A stretch of DNA of 64,000 bases from Neobacillus sp. CF12 (lineage in GTDB: Bacteria; Bacillota; Bacilli; Bacillales; Cytobacillaceae): positions 1,792,501 through 1,856,500 of the forward strand of contig NZ_JAUCEU010000007.1 in the NCBI RefSeq assembly GCF_030348765.1, written 5' to 3'. The first letter of the stretch is position 1. Every line of letters starts with the position of its first letter. The position numbers were made by a program, and so were the translations under genes. The notes below the pieces were generated by a model, which worked only from the letters and a program-made list of their open reading frames with translations, was not told the DNA's origin and did not search any database. Positions 18,727 through 29,696 of this stretch are shown one piece after another.

Positions 18727-20397
18727 TCATATGACCTTTTTATGTCGAAAATCGGCAGGAGTAACTGCGTCAGTTAACTCTTTTTCCAACTCTTCTTTAT
18801 AGAGGGCGGTTTGTTCCTTATTCCACCCCAAAATGTCTTCCATAAAGGCTATAACCTCATTCTTCCATGTACGGACCCATTCGATATTAAAAAATAGAGC
18901 ACCTGTGCGACGAATAAAGAAATCTGCAGGAGTTGCGGCCATTTCATGATCAATGGAGTACATTAATTGCGCATAAACGTTCTTTGTTAACTTTGTGTTT
19001 TCTACCGCATCAAATGTCTTGGCGTACTGGAAAATTGTATTCACATTTGAACCGTACATTTGGACTAGCCGGCGTCCTTCTTCCTTGGTGAATCCAAACT
19101 CCAATGCTTCCTGCTCTTTAAGGGAGATATAGTGCTGAAATCCTTTAGAACCTCCGACATTCCCTCCTGAAATAGGGTATGCCTTTGTTTGAGATTCTTT
19201 AAAGACTTGCCCTTTTTCACCAAGTCGTTTTGCAATCAAATCTACGACCGATTCAGCCATCTTCCGATATCCAGTTAGCTTTCCACCAGCGATTGTAATT
19301 AGACCACTCTCTCCTTCCCATATTTCATCTTTACGGGAAATCTCTGAAGGATCCTTTCCTTCTTCGTAGATTAATGGACGAACGCCTGCCCAACTCGATT
19401 CGATGTCTTTGTGCGTAACCTTTACCTCCGGGAACATAAAATGTATGGCATTTAATATATATTCACGGTCTTCCTCATTCATTTTTGGACGAGTTGCGTC
19501 TTCACCATAAAACGTATCCGTTGTTCCCACATAGGTTTTCCCGTCACGGGGAATGGCGAACACCATCCGTCCGTCTGGAGTGTCAAAATATACAGCTTGG
19601 CGGAGCGGGAAGACAGTCTGATCCATTACAAGGTGAACACCTTTTGTAAGACGGAGCTGCTTGTTATTCCTTGCGTAATCCTTTTTACGAATACTATCAA
19701 CCCAGGGACCTCCTGCGTTTACCACCTTTTTCGCATGAATGTCTACTACCTTGTTTGTAAACATATCCTTAGCTTTGATACCAATTATCACTTCATTTTG
19801 ATAAATAAACTCCTCGGCTTTTACATAATTAATTAAATTCGCTCCATTTTCAAAGGCAGCCTTTATGACTTCAATTGTTAGGCGGGCATCATCGGTACGG
19901 TATTCAACATAATATCCTCCACCCTTGAGTCCTTCTCTTTTTATAAGCGGCTCTTTTGATATGGTTTCATCCCGTGAAAGCATGCTTCGACGTTCGGATT
20001 TTTTTACCCCAGCTAAATAATCGTAAACGCGTAAACCGATTGACGTGCTTAAGGGACCAAATGTTCCGCCTTTATGCAGAGGAAGGAGCATCCATTCTGG
20101 GGTGGTGACATGTGGGCCATTTTCATAGACGATGGCTCTCTCTTTCCCAACTTCTGCAACCAATCCCACTTGAAATTGTTTTAAGTACCTTAATCCTCCA
20201 TGAACTAGTTTTGTTGAACGGCTAGATGTGCCAGCCGCAAAGTCCTGCATGTCTATCAGAGCAACCTTCATTCCTCGAAGGGAAGCATCCAATGCGATGC
20301 CTGCCCCTGTGATGCCTCCACCAATTATAAGCAAGTCATATTCTTCTTCCGATATAGTTTTAAGCTGTTCTTCTCTTTTTAAAGTTGAAAATGTCAT
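18727..20397 (-). CDS. glpD: Aerobic glycerol-3-phosphate dehydrogenase
   Basis: This 556-residue FAD enzyme oxidises glycerol-3-phosphate to dihydroxyacetone phosphate at the membrane and passes electrons to quinone. The N-terminus has the FAD fold [19 protein letters not shown], followed by [16 protein letters not shown], a signature of GlpD. The C-terminal helical domain (about 395-540) has the family text [14 protein letters not shown]. The ATG has AGGAGG upstream. The gene is the last of the glp group. It has its own promoter and a terminator-containing leader at 20437-20500, which fits GlpP-controlled antitermination as in B. subtilis. Confidence 0.97.
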   Translation of the reverse strand: MTFSTLKREEQLKTISEEEYDLLIIGGGITGAGIALDASLRGMKVALIDMQDFAAGTSSRSTKLVHGGLRYLKQFQVGLVAEVGKERAIVYENGPHVTTPEWMLLPLHKGGTFGPLSTSIGLRVYDYLAGVKKSERRSMLSRDETISKEPLIKREGLKGGGYYVEYRTDDARLTIEVIKAAFENGANLINYVKAEEFIYQNEVIIGIKAKDMFTNKVVDIHAKKVVNAGGPWVDSIRKKDYARNNKQLRLTKGVHLVMDQTVFPLRQAVYFDTPDGRMVFAIPRDGKTYVGTTDTFYGEDATRPKMNEEDREYILNAIHFMFPEVKVTHKDIESSWAGVRPLIYEEGKDPSEISRKDEIWEGESGLITIAGGKLTGYRKMAESVVDLIAKRLGEKGQVFKESQTKAYPISGGNVGGSKGFQHYISLKEQEALEFGFTKEEGRRLVQMYGSNVNTIFQYAKTFDAVENTKLTKNVYAQLMYSIDHEMAATPADFFIRRTGALFFNIEWVRTWKNEVIAFMEDILGWNKEQTALYKEELEKELTDAVTPADFRHKKVI

Positions 20398-20436
20398 TTA
20401 TGGTTCCTCCTAAGTAATGTTCGAATGAGCGATTTG

Positions 20437-20500
20437 AAAAAAAAAAGAGACCAAAACGTGCATTATAGCAGATGCTATAACTTGCGTTTTGGTCTCTCAG
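20437..20500 (-). promoter_or_regulatory. glpD leader terminator (GlpP target)
   Basis: In the glpD 5' leader, GAGACCAAAACG and CGTTTTGGTCTC form a perfect 12-bp stem. The loop holds a smaller hairpin (TTATAGCATCTGCTATAA), and a run of ten T follows the stem. This is a strong intrinsic terminator placed before the coding region. In B. subtilis GlpP bound to glycerol-3-phosphate lets polymerase pass such a leader. The sequence TTCGAGATTCTG just upstream shares GAGATTC with the glpK leader and may be part of the GlpP site. Confidence 0.85.
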
Positions 20501-20530
20501 AATCTCGAACCGTACTATTAACTTAGTATT

Positions 20531-20559
20531 ATTATAACTTATCATTTCATTTTAGAAAA
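20531..20559 (-). promoter_or_regulatory. Probable sigma-A promoter of glpD
   Basis: Read leftwards, TTTTCT (20559-20554), 17 bases and TATAAT (20536-20531) make a promoter with a perfect -10 and a weak -35 box. It lies in the glpP-glpD gap and would start transcription just ahead of the leader terminator. Confidence 0.6.
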
Positions 20560-20599
20560 GGTAAAATTACTTTTTTATAATGAATAAACTCAAATATAA

Positions 20600-21148
20600 C
20601 TAAACACCTTTAAAATGGTCCCAAATTTCCTTATTAGAGGTGGTAATAGACTCCGCTCCTGCATCTAATACTAGTTGTGCGTCCTCAACGGTTCGGATAA
20701 GTCCGCCAGCAATAATTTTTGTTTGTGTTCGATCTTTAATTTCTTGAATCATGGAAGGGATTACCCCAGGCAACACTTCCACGTAATCGGGTTTTGTCTT
20801 TTCGATAATGGAATAACTCTTCTCCAATGCATAAGAGTCCAATAAAAACATGCGCTGTATAGCTAATACTCCTTTTTTCTTCGCTTTTAAAATCACACCG
20901 GACTTGGTTGAAATAACCCCCAATGGCTTGTATTCCTGACAAATAAATTCTGTCCCATATTCATCATTTTTTAACCCTTGGACAAGGTCTAAATGATAAA
21001 TCATCTTTTTCCTATGCAGTTTAGCCAAAGCAGCAATGTTCTTTAATTGAGCGATATGAACATCCAGGAATAATCCTATTTCGTAGTCACTTGATAAGAA
21101 TTTTTCGAAATCCTTTAAGGAAGTTGAAGCAGGTAATATTTTATGCAT
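20600..21148 (-). CDS. glpP: Glycerol uptake operon antiterminator
   Basis: This 182-residue RNA-binding regulator is slightly shorter than, and very like, B. subtilis GlpP. It has the small barrel-like fold of that family with LFLDVHIAQLKNI, GVISTKSGVI, PDYVEVLPGVIP and IIAGGLIRTVEDA. With glycerol-3-phosphate it would prevent termination in the leaders of glpK and glpD, both of which are visible here. The ribosome binding site is weak (GGGATGG). The gene sits between glpK and glpD, 46 bp after glpK, so it is probably made from the glpK transcript. That order differs from the B. subtilis one, where glpP comes first, and would put the regulator under its own control. Confidence 0.93.
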   Translation of the reverse strand: MHKILPASTSLKDFEKFLSSDYEIGLFLDVHIAQLKNIAALAKLHRKKMIYHLDLVQGLKNDEYGTEFICQEYKPLGVISTKSGVILKAKKKGVLAIQRMFLLDSYALEKSYSIIEKTKPDYVEVLPGVIPSMIQEIKDRTQTKIIAGGLIRTVEDAQLVLDAGAESITTSNKEIWDHFKGV

Positions 21149-21194
21149 GAATGAACCATCCCAATCTTATTTCATTTGTTCTATGAAGTCTTTT

Positions 21195-22781
<1,587 letters not shown>

Positions 22782-22806
22782 ACACAACGTTTTAACTTGT
22801 AGTTAA

Positions 22807-22835
22807 AATATATTCCAAGTTGTAAACGATGTCAA
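22807..22835 (-). promoter_or_regulatory. glpK promoter with overlapping cre site
   Basis: Read leftwards, TTGACA (22835-22830), 17 bases and TATATT (22812-22807) form a near-perfect sigma-A promoter. On the plus strand TTGTAAACGATGTCA (22820-22834) fits every fixed position of the Bacillus cre consensus WTGNAANCGNWNNCW. The site covers the -35 box, so CcpA bound here should block RNA polymerase when glucose is present. Confidence 0.82.
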
Positions 22836-22849
22836 CAAAAAGCAAGAAA

Positions 22850-22902
22850 ACCAAAGGGACGGTTCTTCTGGCCCTTTTAGGCCAGGAGAACCGTCCCCCT
22901 TG
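22850..22902. repeat. Dispersed palindrome, copy 5 of 6 (REP-like)
   Basis: This is the most worn copy: the left arm has TTCTGG for CTCCTGG-type text, and the right arm ends CCCCCTTGATT instead of CCCCTTGGT. It lies 25 bp after the stop of the GH1 gene. Degenerate CCTCGGTTACCTTGGTTA units lie between it and that stop, like the ACCAAGG units beside copies 2 and 3. Confidence 0.85.
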
Positions 22903-22927
22903 ATTCCTCGGTTACCTTGGTTATTGC

Positions 22928-24379
<1,452 letters not shown>

Positions 24380-24390
24380 TTATCCTCCTG

Positions 24391-24440
24391 GCTGAGTACG
24401 TTGGAGTTGCCCTAATAATATTCTCTTTTAACGTGCTCAG
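24391..24440 (-). promoter_or_regulatory. Inverted repeat in the leader of the GH1 gene
   Basis: Read leftwards, CTGAGCACGTT (24440-24430) and AACGTACTCAG(C) (24402-24392) pair in 10 of 11 positions around a 27-base loop. The second arm ends at the AGGAGG site of the 6-phospho-beta-glucosidase gene. It could be an operator or an RNA stem that limits ribosome access. There is no T-run, so it is not a LicT-type terminator leader. No known motif was recognised. Confidence 0.5.
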
Positions 24441-24482
24441 TTTTCCTTATTAATAAACAGAACCATTCATGTACCTAAATAT

Positions 24483-24515
24483 AAAAAATCCCACTTTCCA
24501 AGAAAGTGAGATTTT
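24483..24515 (-). terminator. Rho-independent terminator of the acyl-CoA/carboxylase operon
   Basis: Read leftwards, CTCACTTTCT and AGAAAGTGGG-like arms (stem TCTCACTTTC/GAAAGTGGGA with wobble) are followed by six T. It lies about 30 bp after the stop of the biotin carrier gene and ends the operon at 24546-29451. Confidence 0.8.
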
Positions 24516-24545
24516 AGTATTTATGACAACTCTTTTTTTAGGACT

Positions 24546-24758
24546 TTATTCAACTTCAACAATGATGTCGCCTTCATTTACAAAGTCGCCTTCAGCCACT
24601 TTTACTTCTTTCACCGTTCCACTGAGTTCAGCTTCTATTGGAATTTCCATTTTCATCGATTCTAGAATCACAACATCTTGACCTGCTTCTACCTGATCTC
24701 CAACTTGAACTAATACCTTCCATACACTTCCTGCCATACTTGCAATGATTTTACTCAT
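24546..24758 (-). CDS. Biotin carboxyl carrier protein (YngHB-like)
   Basis: This 70-residue single-domain biotinyl protein has the biotin attachment motif ESMKMEIPI, where the Lys carries biotin, framed by the two halves of the hammerhead barrel (GSVWKVLVQVGDQVEAGQD and GTVKEVKVAEGDFVNEGD). It would shuttle carboxylated biotin between the biotin carboxylase encoded 18 bp upstream and a carboxyltransferase. It is a free carrier like YngHB of B. subtilis rather than the longer AccB of fatty acid synthesis. A strong AGGAGG site precedes the ATG. It is the last gene of the operon; no carboxyltransferase gene follows. Confidence 0.9.
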   Translation of the reverse strand: MSKIIASMAGSVWKVLVQVGDQVEAGQDVVILESMKMEIPIEAELSGTVKEVKVAEGDFVNEGDIIVEVE

Positions 24759-24776
24759 GATTTTTTCCTCCTATGT

Positions 24777-26132
24777 TTACAATGTTTGTTTTTTTATTTT
24801 TACATACTTGCTAACAAAGTCTGTTGTTGTATCTCCTGAATGGAATGCAGGATGGTCAATTACCTCTTGCAGCATGGGTATATTTGTTTTAATCCCTTCA
24901 ATATGATAATCAGCTAATGCAGCTTGCAGGCGGTTTATTGCCTCTTCACGGTTACTGCCCTTGACAACAAGTTTTGCAATCATTGGATCATAAAAAGGAG
25001 TAACTACCGATTGACCGTTAATGCCTAATTCATGTCGAACTCCAGGTCCGTTCGGCAACTTTAATTTCGTTATTTTTCCAGGCGAAGGGAAAAATGTTTT
25101 GGGGTCTTCTGCATAGATTCTAACCTCAATGGCATGCCCTTCACGTTTTACCTCTTCTTGAGAAAATTTCAGCGCTTCCCCTGCTGCAATTTGCAATTGT
25201 TGCTCAACTAAGTCTAAACCTGTAATTTCTTCCGTAACCGGATGCTCCACTTGCAAACGAGTATTCATTTCTAGAAAGTAGAAATTTTGCTCTTCATCCA
25301 CTAAGAACTCGATAGTACCTGCATTTTTATACCCAATTGATTTTGCCGCTTTTACGGCTGCCTCTCCCATCTTGGTACGGGTTATTTCCGTAATGAACGA
25401 TGAAGGGGCTTCCTCTACGACTTTTTGATGACGACGCTGAATCGAACACTCTCGTTCCCACAGATAAACGGTATTTCCAAAACCGTCTGCCAAGATTTGG
25501 ATTTCAATATGTCTCGGATTTTCAACAAATTTTTCAATGTACATCGATCCATCACCAAAGAAATCAGTAGCCCGTTTTTGGTTGCCAGCAAAAGCCTTTC
25601 GGATTTCATCTCCGTTTTGGACCACCTGCATTCCAATACCGCCACCTCCAGCGGAGGCTTTCAGCATAACGGGATAACCGATGCGGTCCGCCACTTCTAC
25701 CGCTTCCTCTGCATCTGCCAGTGGGTAGGTAATCCCTGGAACGACAGGTACACCTGCCTCTTCCATTACTTTGCGAGATTCAATCTTATTTCCCATTTTA
25801 GAAATAACCTTCGGAGAAGGCCCAATGAAGATAAGACGTGCTTCCTCACAACGACGTGCAAATTCAGCATTTTCAGATAACAGACCGTATCCCGGATGGA
25901 TTGCCTCCGCTCCTGAAACCTGAGCAACCTCTAGTATTTTAGTGATATTTAAATAGCTCTCTGCTACCCGGGAACCTCCAATTAGATAGGCCTCATCTGC
26001 CATTTTTACATGTGGCGCATCACTATCAGCTTCTGAATACACTGCAATTGTTTTAATCCCTAAGGCATTGCAGGTACGGATTACACGAACAGCAATCTCG
26101 CCGCGATTAGCAATTAACACTTTTTTGAACAT
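24777..26132 (-). CDS. Biotin carboxylase subunit of an acyl-CoA carboxylase
   Basis: This 451-residue ATP-grasp enzyme carboxylates biotin on the carrier protein. The ATG at 26132 has AAAGGG eight bases before it and gives the family start FKKVLIANRGEIAVRVIR. ATP-grasp motifs include KASAGGGGIGM, the metal-binding FLEMNTRLQVEHPVTE and the C-terminal YDPMIAKLVV. With the small carrier it forms a pair like YngHA/YngHB. In that pathway the partner carboxyltransferase acts on methylcrotonyl- or propionyl-type CoA esters, but no such gene is in the window. A primary role in fatty acid synthesis (accC) is less likely because accB-type sequence is absent and the neighbours are catabolic. Confidence 0.92.
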   Translation of the reverse strand: MFKKVLIANRGEIAVRVIRTCNALGIKTIAVYSEADSDAPHVKMADEAYLIGGSRVAESYLNITKILEVAQVSGAEAIHPGYGLLSENAEFARRCEEARLIFIGPSPKVISKMGNKIESRKVMEEAGVPVVPGITYPLADAEEAVEVADRIGYPVMLKASAGGGGIGMQVVQNGDEIRKAFAGNQKRATDFFGDGSMYIEKFVENPRHIEIQILADGFGNTVYLWERECSIQRRHQKVVEEAPSSFITEITRTKMGEAAVKAAKSIGYKNAGTIEFLVDEEQNFYFLEMNTRLQVEHPVTEEITGLDLVEQQLQIAAGEALKFSQEEVKREGHAIEVRIYAEDPKTFFPSPGKITKLKLPNGPGVRHELGINGQSVVTPFYDPMIAKLVVKGSNREEAINRLQAALADYHIEGIKTNIPMLQEVIDHPAFHSGDTTTDFVSKYVKIKKQTL

Positions 26133-26298
26133 GCCTTTCACCCTTTCTAAATAAAACTTGTTGCTTTATTACAAAGATATGTAAAAATGAAACATTCATT
26201 TGCAGTATTTTTTTCGTTTATCTCTATCTCTTAATCTTGTAAATGGAACCAGTCATTTGCCGATCATTTATCCGACAAATAACTGGTCTGATTAATAA

Positions 26299-28266
26299 TT
26301 ATTTTACCGATGCTTTTTCAGCAACTAGTTTTTGGATTTGTGCAACGGTCGCTGGATCTTCTAGTCCTGTAATGTCACCTTGAACCTTTCCTGAAACAAC
26401 AATTTCCTTTAATAAACGGCGCATGATTTTTCCGCTGACTGTTTTCGGCAGCATATCAGTAAAAATTATGGTCTTTGGAACGGCAAGCTTACCAATTTGT
26501 TGAATAATCTGATCATTTATTTGTTGTTTTACTTCTTCGGTTCCTTGATAACCATCAGCAAGACGGACAAATACGAGCGGCACTTCCCCTTTAATTTCAT
26601 CAGGGATTCCAATAATGGCGGTTTCAGCAACACCCAAACATCCTAGAACAGCGCTTTCCATTTCCATCGTACTTAAGCGGTGTCCAGCTACATTAAATGC
26701 GTCATCTGAACGGCCAACTACCCATAAATATCCATCATCATCTACTAACGCCAGGTCGCTCGCATAATAGCAGCCTTCTACTTGGCTAAAATAGGATGCG
26801 TAATATCGCTCTGGTTCTTTCCAAAGTGTTCTGCATAGCATAGGGAATGGTTTTCTAATAACCAGGTTTCCCAACCTTCCAGGTTTAACTGGGTTGCCTT
26901 CTTCATCAACTATTTCCATAACGGCACCTAAAAAGGCAGTTCCCGCGGCACCTGGTTTCATTGGCGTCAGCCATGCTGCCCCGGCTATAGGCGATCCCGC
27001 TGTTTCGGTTTGACCCCAAGTATTATTAATATAGACTTTCTTCTTCCCCAAAACTTCATAGGTCCATTGCCAGGTTTCCGGGTCGAAAGGCTCTCCTACA
27101 AGGGATATAACATCGAGACAAGATAAATCATATTTCTCAACTGCCTTTTCTCCCATACTTTTTAACATTCTTAATGCTGTTGGTGCCGTAAACAGTTTAT
27201 TCACCCTGTATTTTTCAATGATTTGATAAAAACGATCTTTTGTTGGATAATCAACTGCCCCTTCATAGACAACAGTTGTTACACCATTCGCTAAGGCTCC
27301 TGTAATTCCCCAAATATGCATGGTTAACCAGCCGATATCTGCGGTACACCAGAAAACATCGTCATGATGATGATCCATATGATACTTGGCATAAATGTAA
27401 TTCTGAATGACAAAAGCCATACCGGAATGCACAACACCTTTTGGTTTTCCTGTCGTACCACTTGTATAAAACACAATCCCGCTCTCATTCGCTTCAATTC
27501 TCTCAGGCTCACAAATGATACTTGCCGCTTTTGTCTGCTCATGCCACCAGTAATCTCGGCCATCTTTCATTTGAACCTCGGAACCTAATCGATCTACAAC
27601 AATAACAGCTTCAACAGATGGAATTGATGGTAGAACGTTGTCGACTTTCTCTTTTAAAGGAATCAATTTGCCTCGGCGTTTTGTTGCATCTGCAGTGACC
27701 AATACTTTGGGCTCAAAATTGATCAGTCTGTCTGTTAATGATTTTTCGGAATAACCTGAGAAAATCGTATTGTAGATTGCACCAATTCGAAAACAGGCTA
27801 ATACCGTAATAAAGGCTTCGGCCAGATTTGGAAGAAAAACAGCTACACAATCACCTTTTTTTACACCAAACGATTTAAGGACATTCGCAAAGCGATTTAC
27901 TTCCGCAAGAAGCATAGTATATGTGTAAAACTTGCTATCCCCGTTTTCACCCTCCCAAATTAAGGCGGTTCGGTTTCCTGCCCCATTTTCGATATGACGA
28001 TCAAGTAAATTTACACTCGGGTTACTGATGCCGTCCGTAAAAAAGCGAAAATCAGGGAGTTTTCCACTTATGGTTTCATTCCATGGTTCATACCAAACAA
28101 GTTCCCGTGCTGCCCGATCCCAAAAGGCCGCAGGATCGTCTTGGGATTGTTTAAGTAGTTCTTGAAAAGCTTCGTTGCTGCCAATGGAGGTTGAACGCAC
28201 TTTTTCTTCTGCTGGATAAATAAGTTTGCTATTTGAAACGACTTGTAAAATTCCACTAATATCCAT
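26299..28266 (-). CDS. Acetyl-CoA synthetase family acyl-CoA ligase
   Basis: This 655-residue AMP-forming ligase looks like acetyl-CoA synthetase throughout: AFWDRAARELVWYEPW near the N-terminus, RRGKLIPLKEKVD, the P-loop YTSGTTGKPKGVVH (about 267-280), FWCTADIGWLT, and the C-terminal LPKTVSGKIMRR with the acetylatable Lys. One key place differs: true acetyl-CoA synthetases have WWQTE, but here the text is TWGQTETAG, with Gly418 where a Trp normally closes the acyl pocket. A larger acid (propionate, isovalerate, acetoacetate or similar) is therefore likely. It is 46 bp downstream of an acyl-CoA dehydrogenase gene, in the place where yngI stands in B. subtilis, though it is longer and of another subfamily. 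Confidence 0.88.
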   Translation of the reverse strand: MDISGILQVVSNSKLIYPAEEKVRSTSIGSNEAFQELLKQSQDDPAAFWDRAARELVWYEPWNETISGKLPDFRFFTDGISNPSVNLLDRHIENGAGNRTALIWEGENGDSKFYTYTMLLAEVNRFANVLKSFGVKKGDCVAVFLPNLAEAFITVLACFRIGAIYNTIFSGYSEKSLTDRLINFEPKVLVTADATKRRGKLIPLKEKVDNVLPSIPSVEAVIVVDRLGSEVQMKDGRDYWWHEQTKAASIICEPERIEANESGIVFYTSGTTGKPKGVVHSGMAFVIQNYIYAKYHMDHHHDDVFWCTADIGWLTMHIWGITGALANGVTTVVYEGAVDYPTKDRFYQIIEKYRVNKLFTAPTALRMLKSMGEKAVEKYDLSCLDVISLVGEPFDPETWQWTYEVLGKKKVYINNTWGQTETAGSPIAGAAWLTPMKPGAAGTAFLGAVMEIVDEEGNPVKPGRLGNLVIRKPFPMLCRTLWKEPERYYASYFSQVEGCYYASDLALVDDDGYLWVVGRSDDAFNVAGHRLSTMEMESAVLGCLGVAETAIIGIPDEIKGEVPLVFVRLADGYQGTEEVKQQINDQIIQQIGKLAVPKTIIFTDMLPKTVSGKIMRRLLKEIVVSGKVQGDITGLEDPATVAQIQKLVAEKASVK

Positions 28267-28311
28267 GTCATGGCTCCTTTAACAATTTTATTTATTCACC
28301 ACAAAAATTGA

Positions 28312-29451
28312 TTAGCATCCAATTTGTTTAGCAATGACCATACGTTGAACTTCAGATGTTCCTTCACCAATTTCCAAGAGTTTCGCATCACGGAAGAAAC
28401 GCTCCACTTGATATTCCTTCATATATCCATATCCACCATGAATTTGAACCGCTTGGTCACATGCACGCATACATATTTCCGAAGCAAATAATTTCGCGAA
28501 GGCCGCTTCCTTCTTAAATACACGACCTTGATCCTTTAACCAAGCTGCTTTGAAAACCATATTCCTGGCTAATTCGATATTCATTGCCATGTCCGCCAGC
28601 TTAAATTGGATTGCCTGGAAGTTTGATAAACTTTTTCCAAACTGCTTTCTTTCTTTTGCATATTGAAGAGATTTTTCATATGCTCCTTGAGCAATCCCTA
28701 CGGCCATTGCACCAATTCCAATTCTTCCCCCATCAAGAGTAGCTAAAAATTGCTTGTAACCGCTTCCAATTGTTCCTAGCAGATTTTCTTTCGGAACTCT
28801 TACATTTTCTAGGATTAATTCTGTAGTATTTGAGGCATGCAGACCCATTTTTTCGTAGTTGTCGAGCACAGTGAATCCTGGTGCATTGGTAGGAACGATA
28901 AATGCGCTGATACCGTTGATTCCCTTTGAGCGGTCTGTTACTGCTGTCACTGCTAAGTGATTGGCGTAACTTGCATTTGTTATAAAACATTTAGAGCCGT
29001 TAATGACCCACTCATCTCCATCAAGAACTGCTGTTGTTTGGGTTCCCCCTGCATCGGATCCTGCATTTGGTTCAGTCAATCCGAATGCTCCTAAAGATTC
29101 TCCTGTAGAAATGGGTGTTAAGTATTTTTCTTTTTGTTCGTGGGTACCAAATAAATTAAGTGGAGCCCCGCCTAAAGAAATATGAGCTGAATATGTAATT
29201 CCTGTTGATGCACACACACGACTAAGTTCTTCAACCACAATGGCAAAGCTGATCGTATCTGCTTCTCCACCACCATATTGTTCAGGGAAAGGCAGACCCA
29301 TGATTCCTAGTTCTCCTAACTTCGTAAAAACATCCTTAGGGAATTCCCTCGTTCGATCTCGTTCATCTGCTCCAGGAGCAACTTCTGCATCAGCAAAATC
29401 TCGAATTAAATTTCGTATCATCTCTTGTTCTTTCGTTAAATCAAAATTCAT
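28312..29451 (-). CDS. Acyl-CoA dehydrogenase (isovaleryl/short-chain type)
   Basis: This 379-residue FAD enzyme makes the 2,3-double bond in an acyl-CoA. The family text is complete: FGLTEPNAGSDAGGT (FAD and substrate loop), FITNASYANHLAVTA, QFGKSLSNFQAIQFKLADMA, QIHGGYGYMKEYQVERFFRDAK and the C-terminal IGEGTSEVQRMVIAKQI. In this last segment Glu aligns with the catalytic base of short-chain enzymes. It heads an operon with an acyl-CoA ligase, biotin carboxylase and carrier, as yngJ does in B. subtilis, which suggests isovaleryl-CoA (leucine breakdown) as substrate. The exact chain length cannot be fixed by eye. Confidence 0.93.
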   Translation of the reverse strand: MNFDLTKEQEMIRNLIRDFADAEVAPGADERDRTREFPKDVFTKLGELGIMGLPFPEQYGGGEADTISFAIVVEELSRVCASTGITYSAHISLGGAPLNLFGTHEQKEKYLTPISTGESLGAFGLTEPNAGSDAGGTQTTAVLDGDEWVINGSKCFITNASYANHLAVTAVTDRSKGINGISAFIVPTNAPGFTVLDNYEKMGLHASNTTELILENVRVPKENLLGTIGSGYKQFLATLDGGRIGIGAMAVGIAQGAYEKSLQYAKERKQFGKSLSNFQAIQFKLADMAMNIELARNMVFKAAWLKDQGRVFKKEAAFAKLFASEICMRACDQAVQIHGGYGYMKEYQVERFFRDAKLLEIGEGTSEVQRMVIAKQIGC

Positions 29452-29696
29452 TTATATAAAACCCCTTCCTAACTTTTCTGATTGTGTTTAGCAAAAAAGA
29501 TTAAAACAAACTATTAAACTCACTAAACTCCATGCCAACCCCTTTCATTACTTTCGAAATTTTCATATAATCAGAATATAACTATTAACAGTTTTATGCT
29601 ATGTACATTTCCATGAATATAGTTGTGATAAATTTGTGTCTTTTACACAAAAAACTTGAAAATGCGAAATGTACGCAGAGAAAGGATGATGAAACG

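Noticed and set aside
24777..26132. Primary accC of fatty acid synthesis
   Set aside because: It is paired with a 70-residue free biotin carrier and with catabolic acyl-CoA genes, not with a full-length accB.
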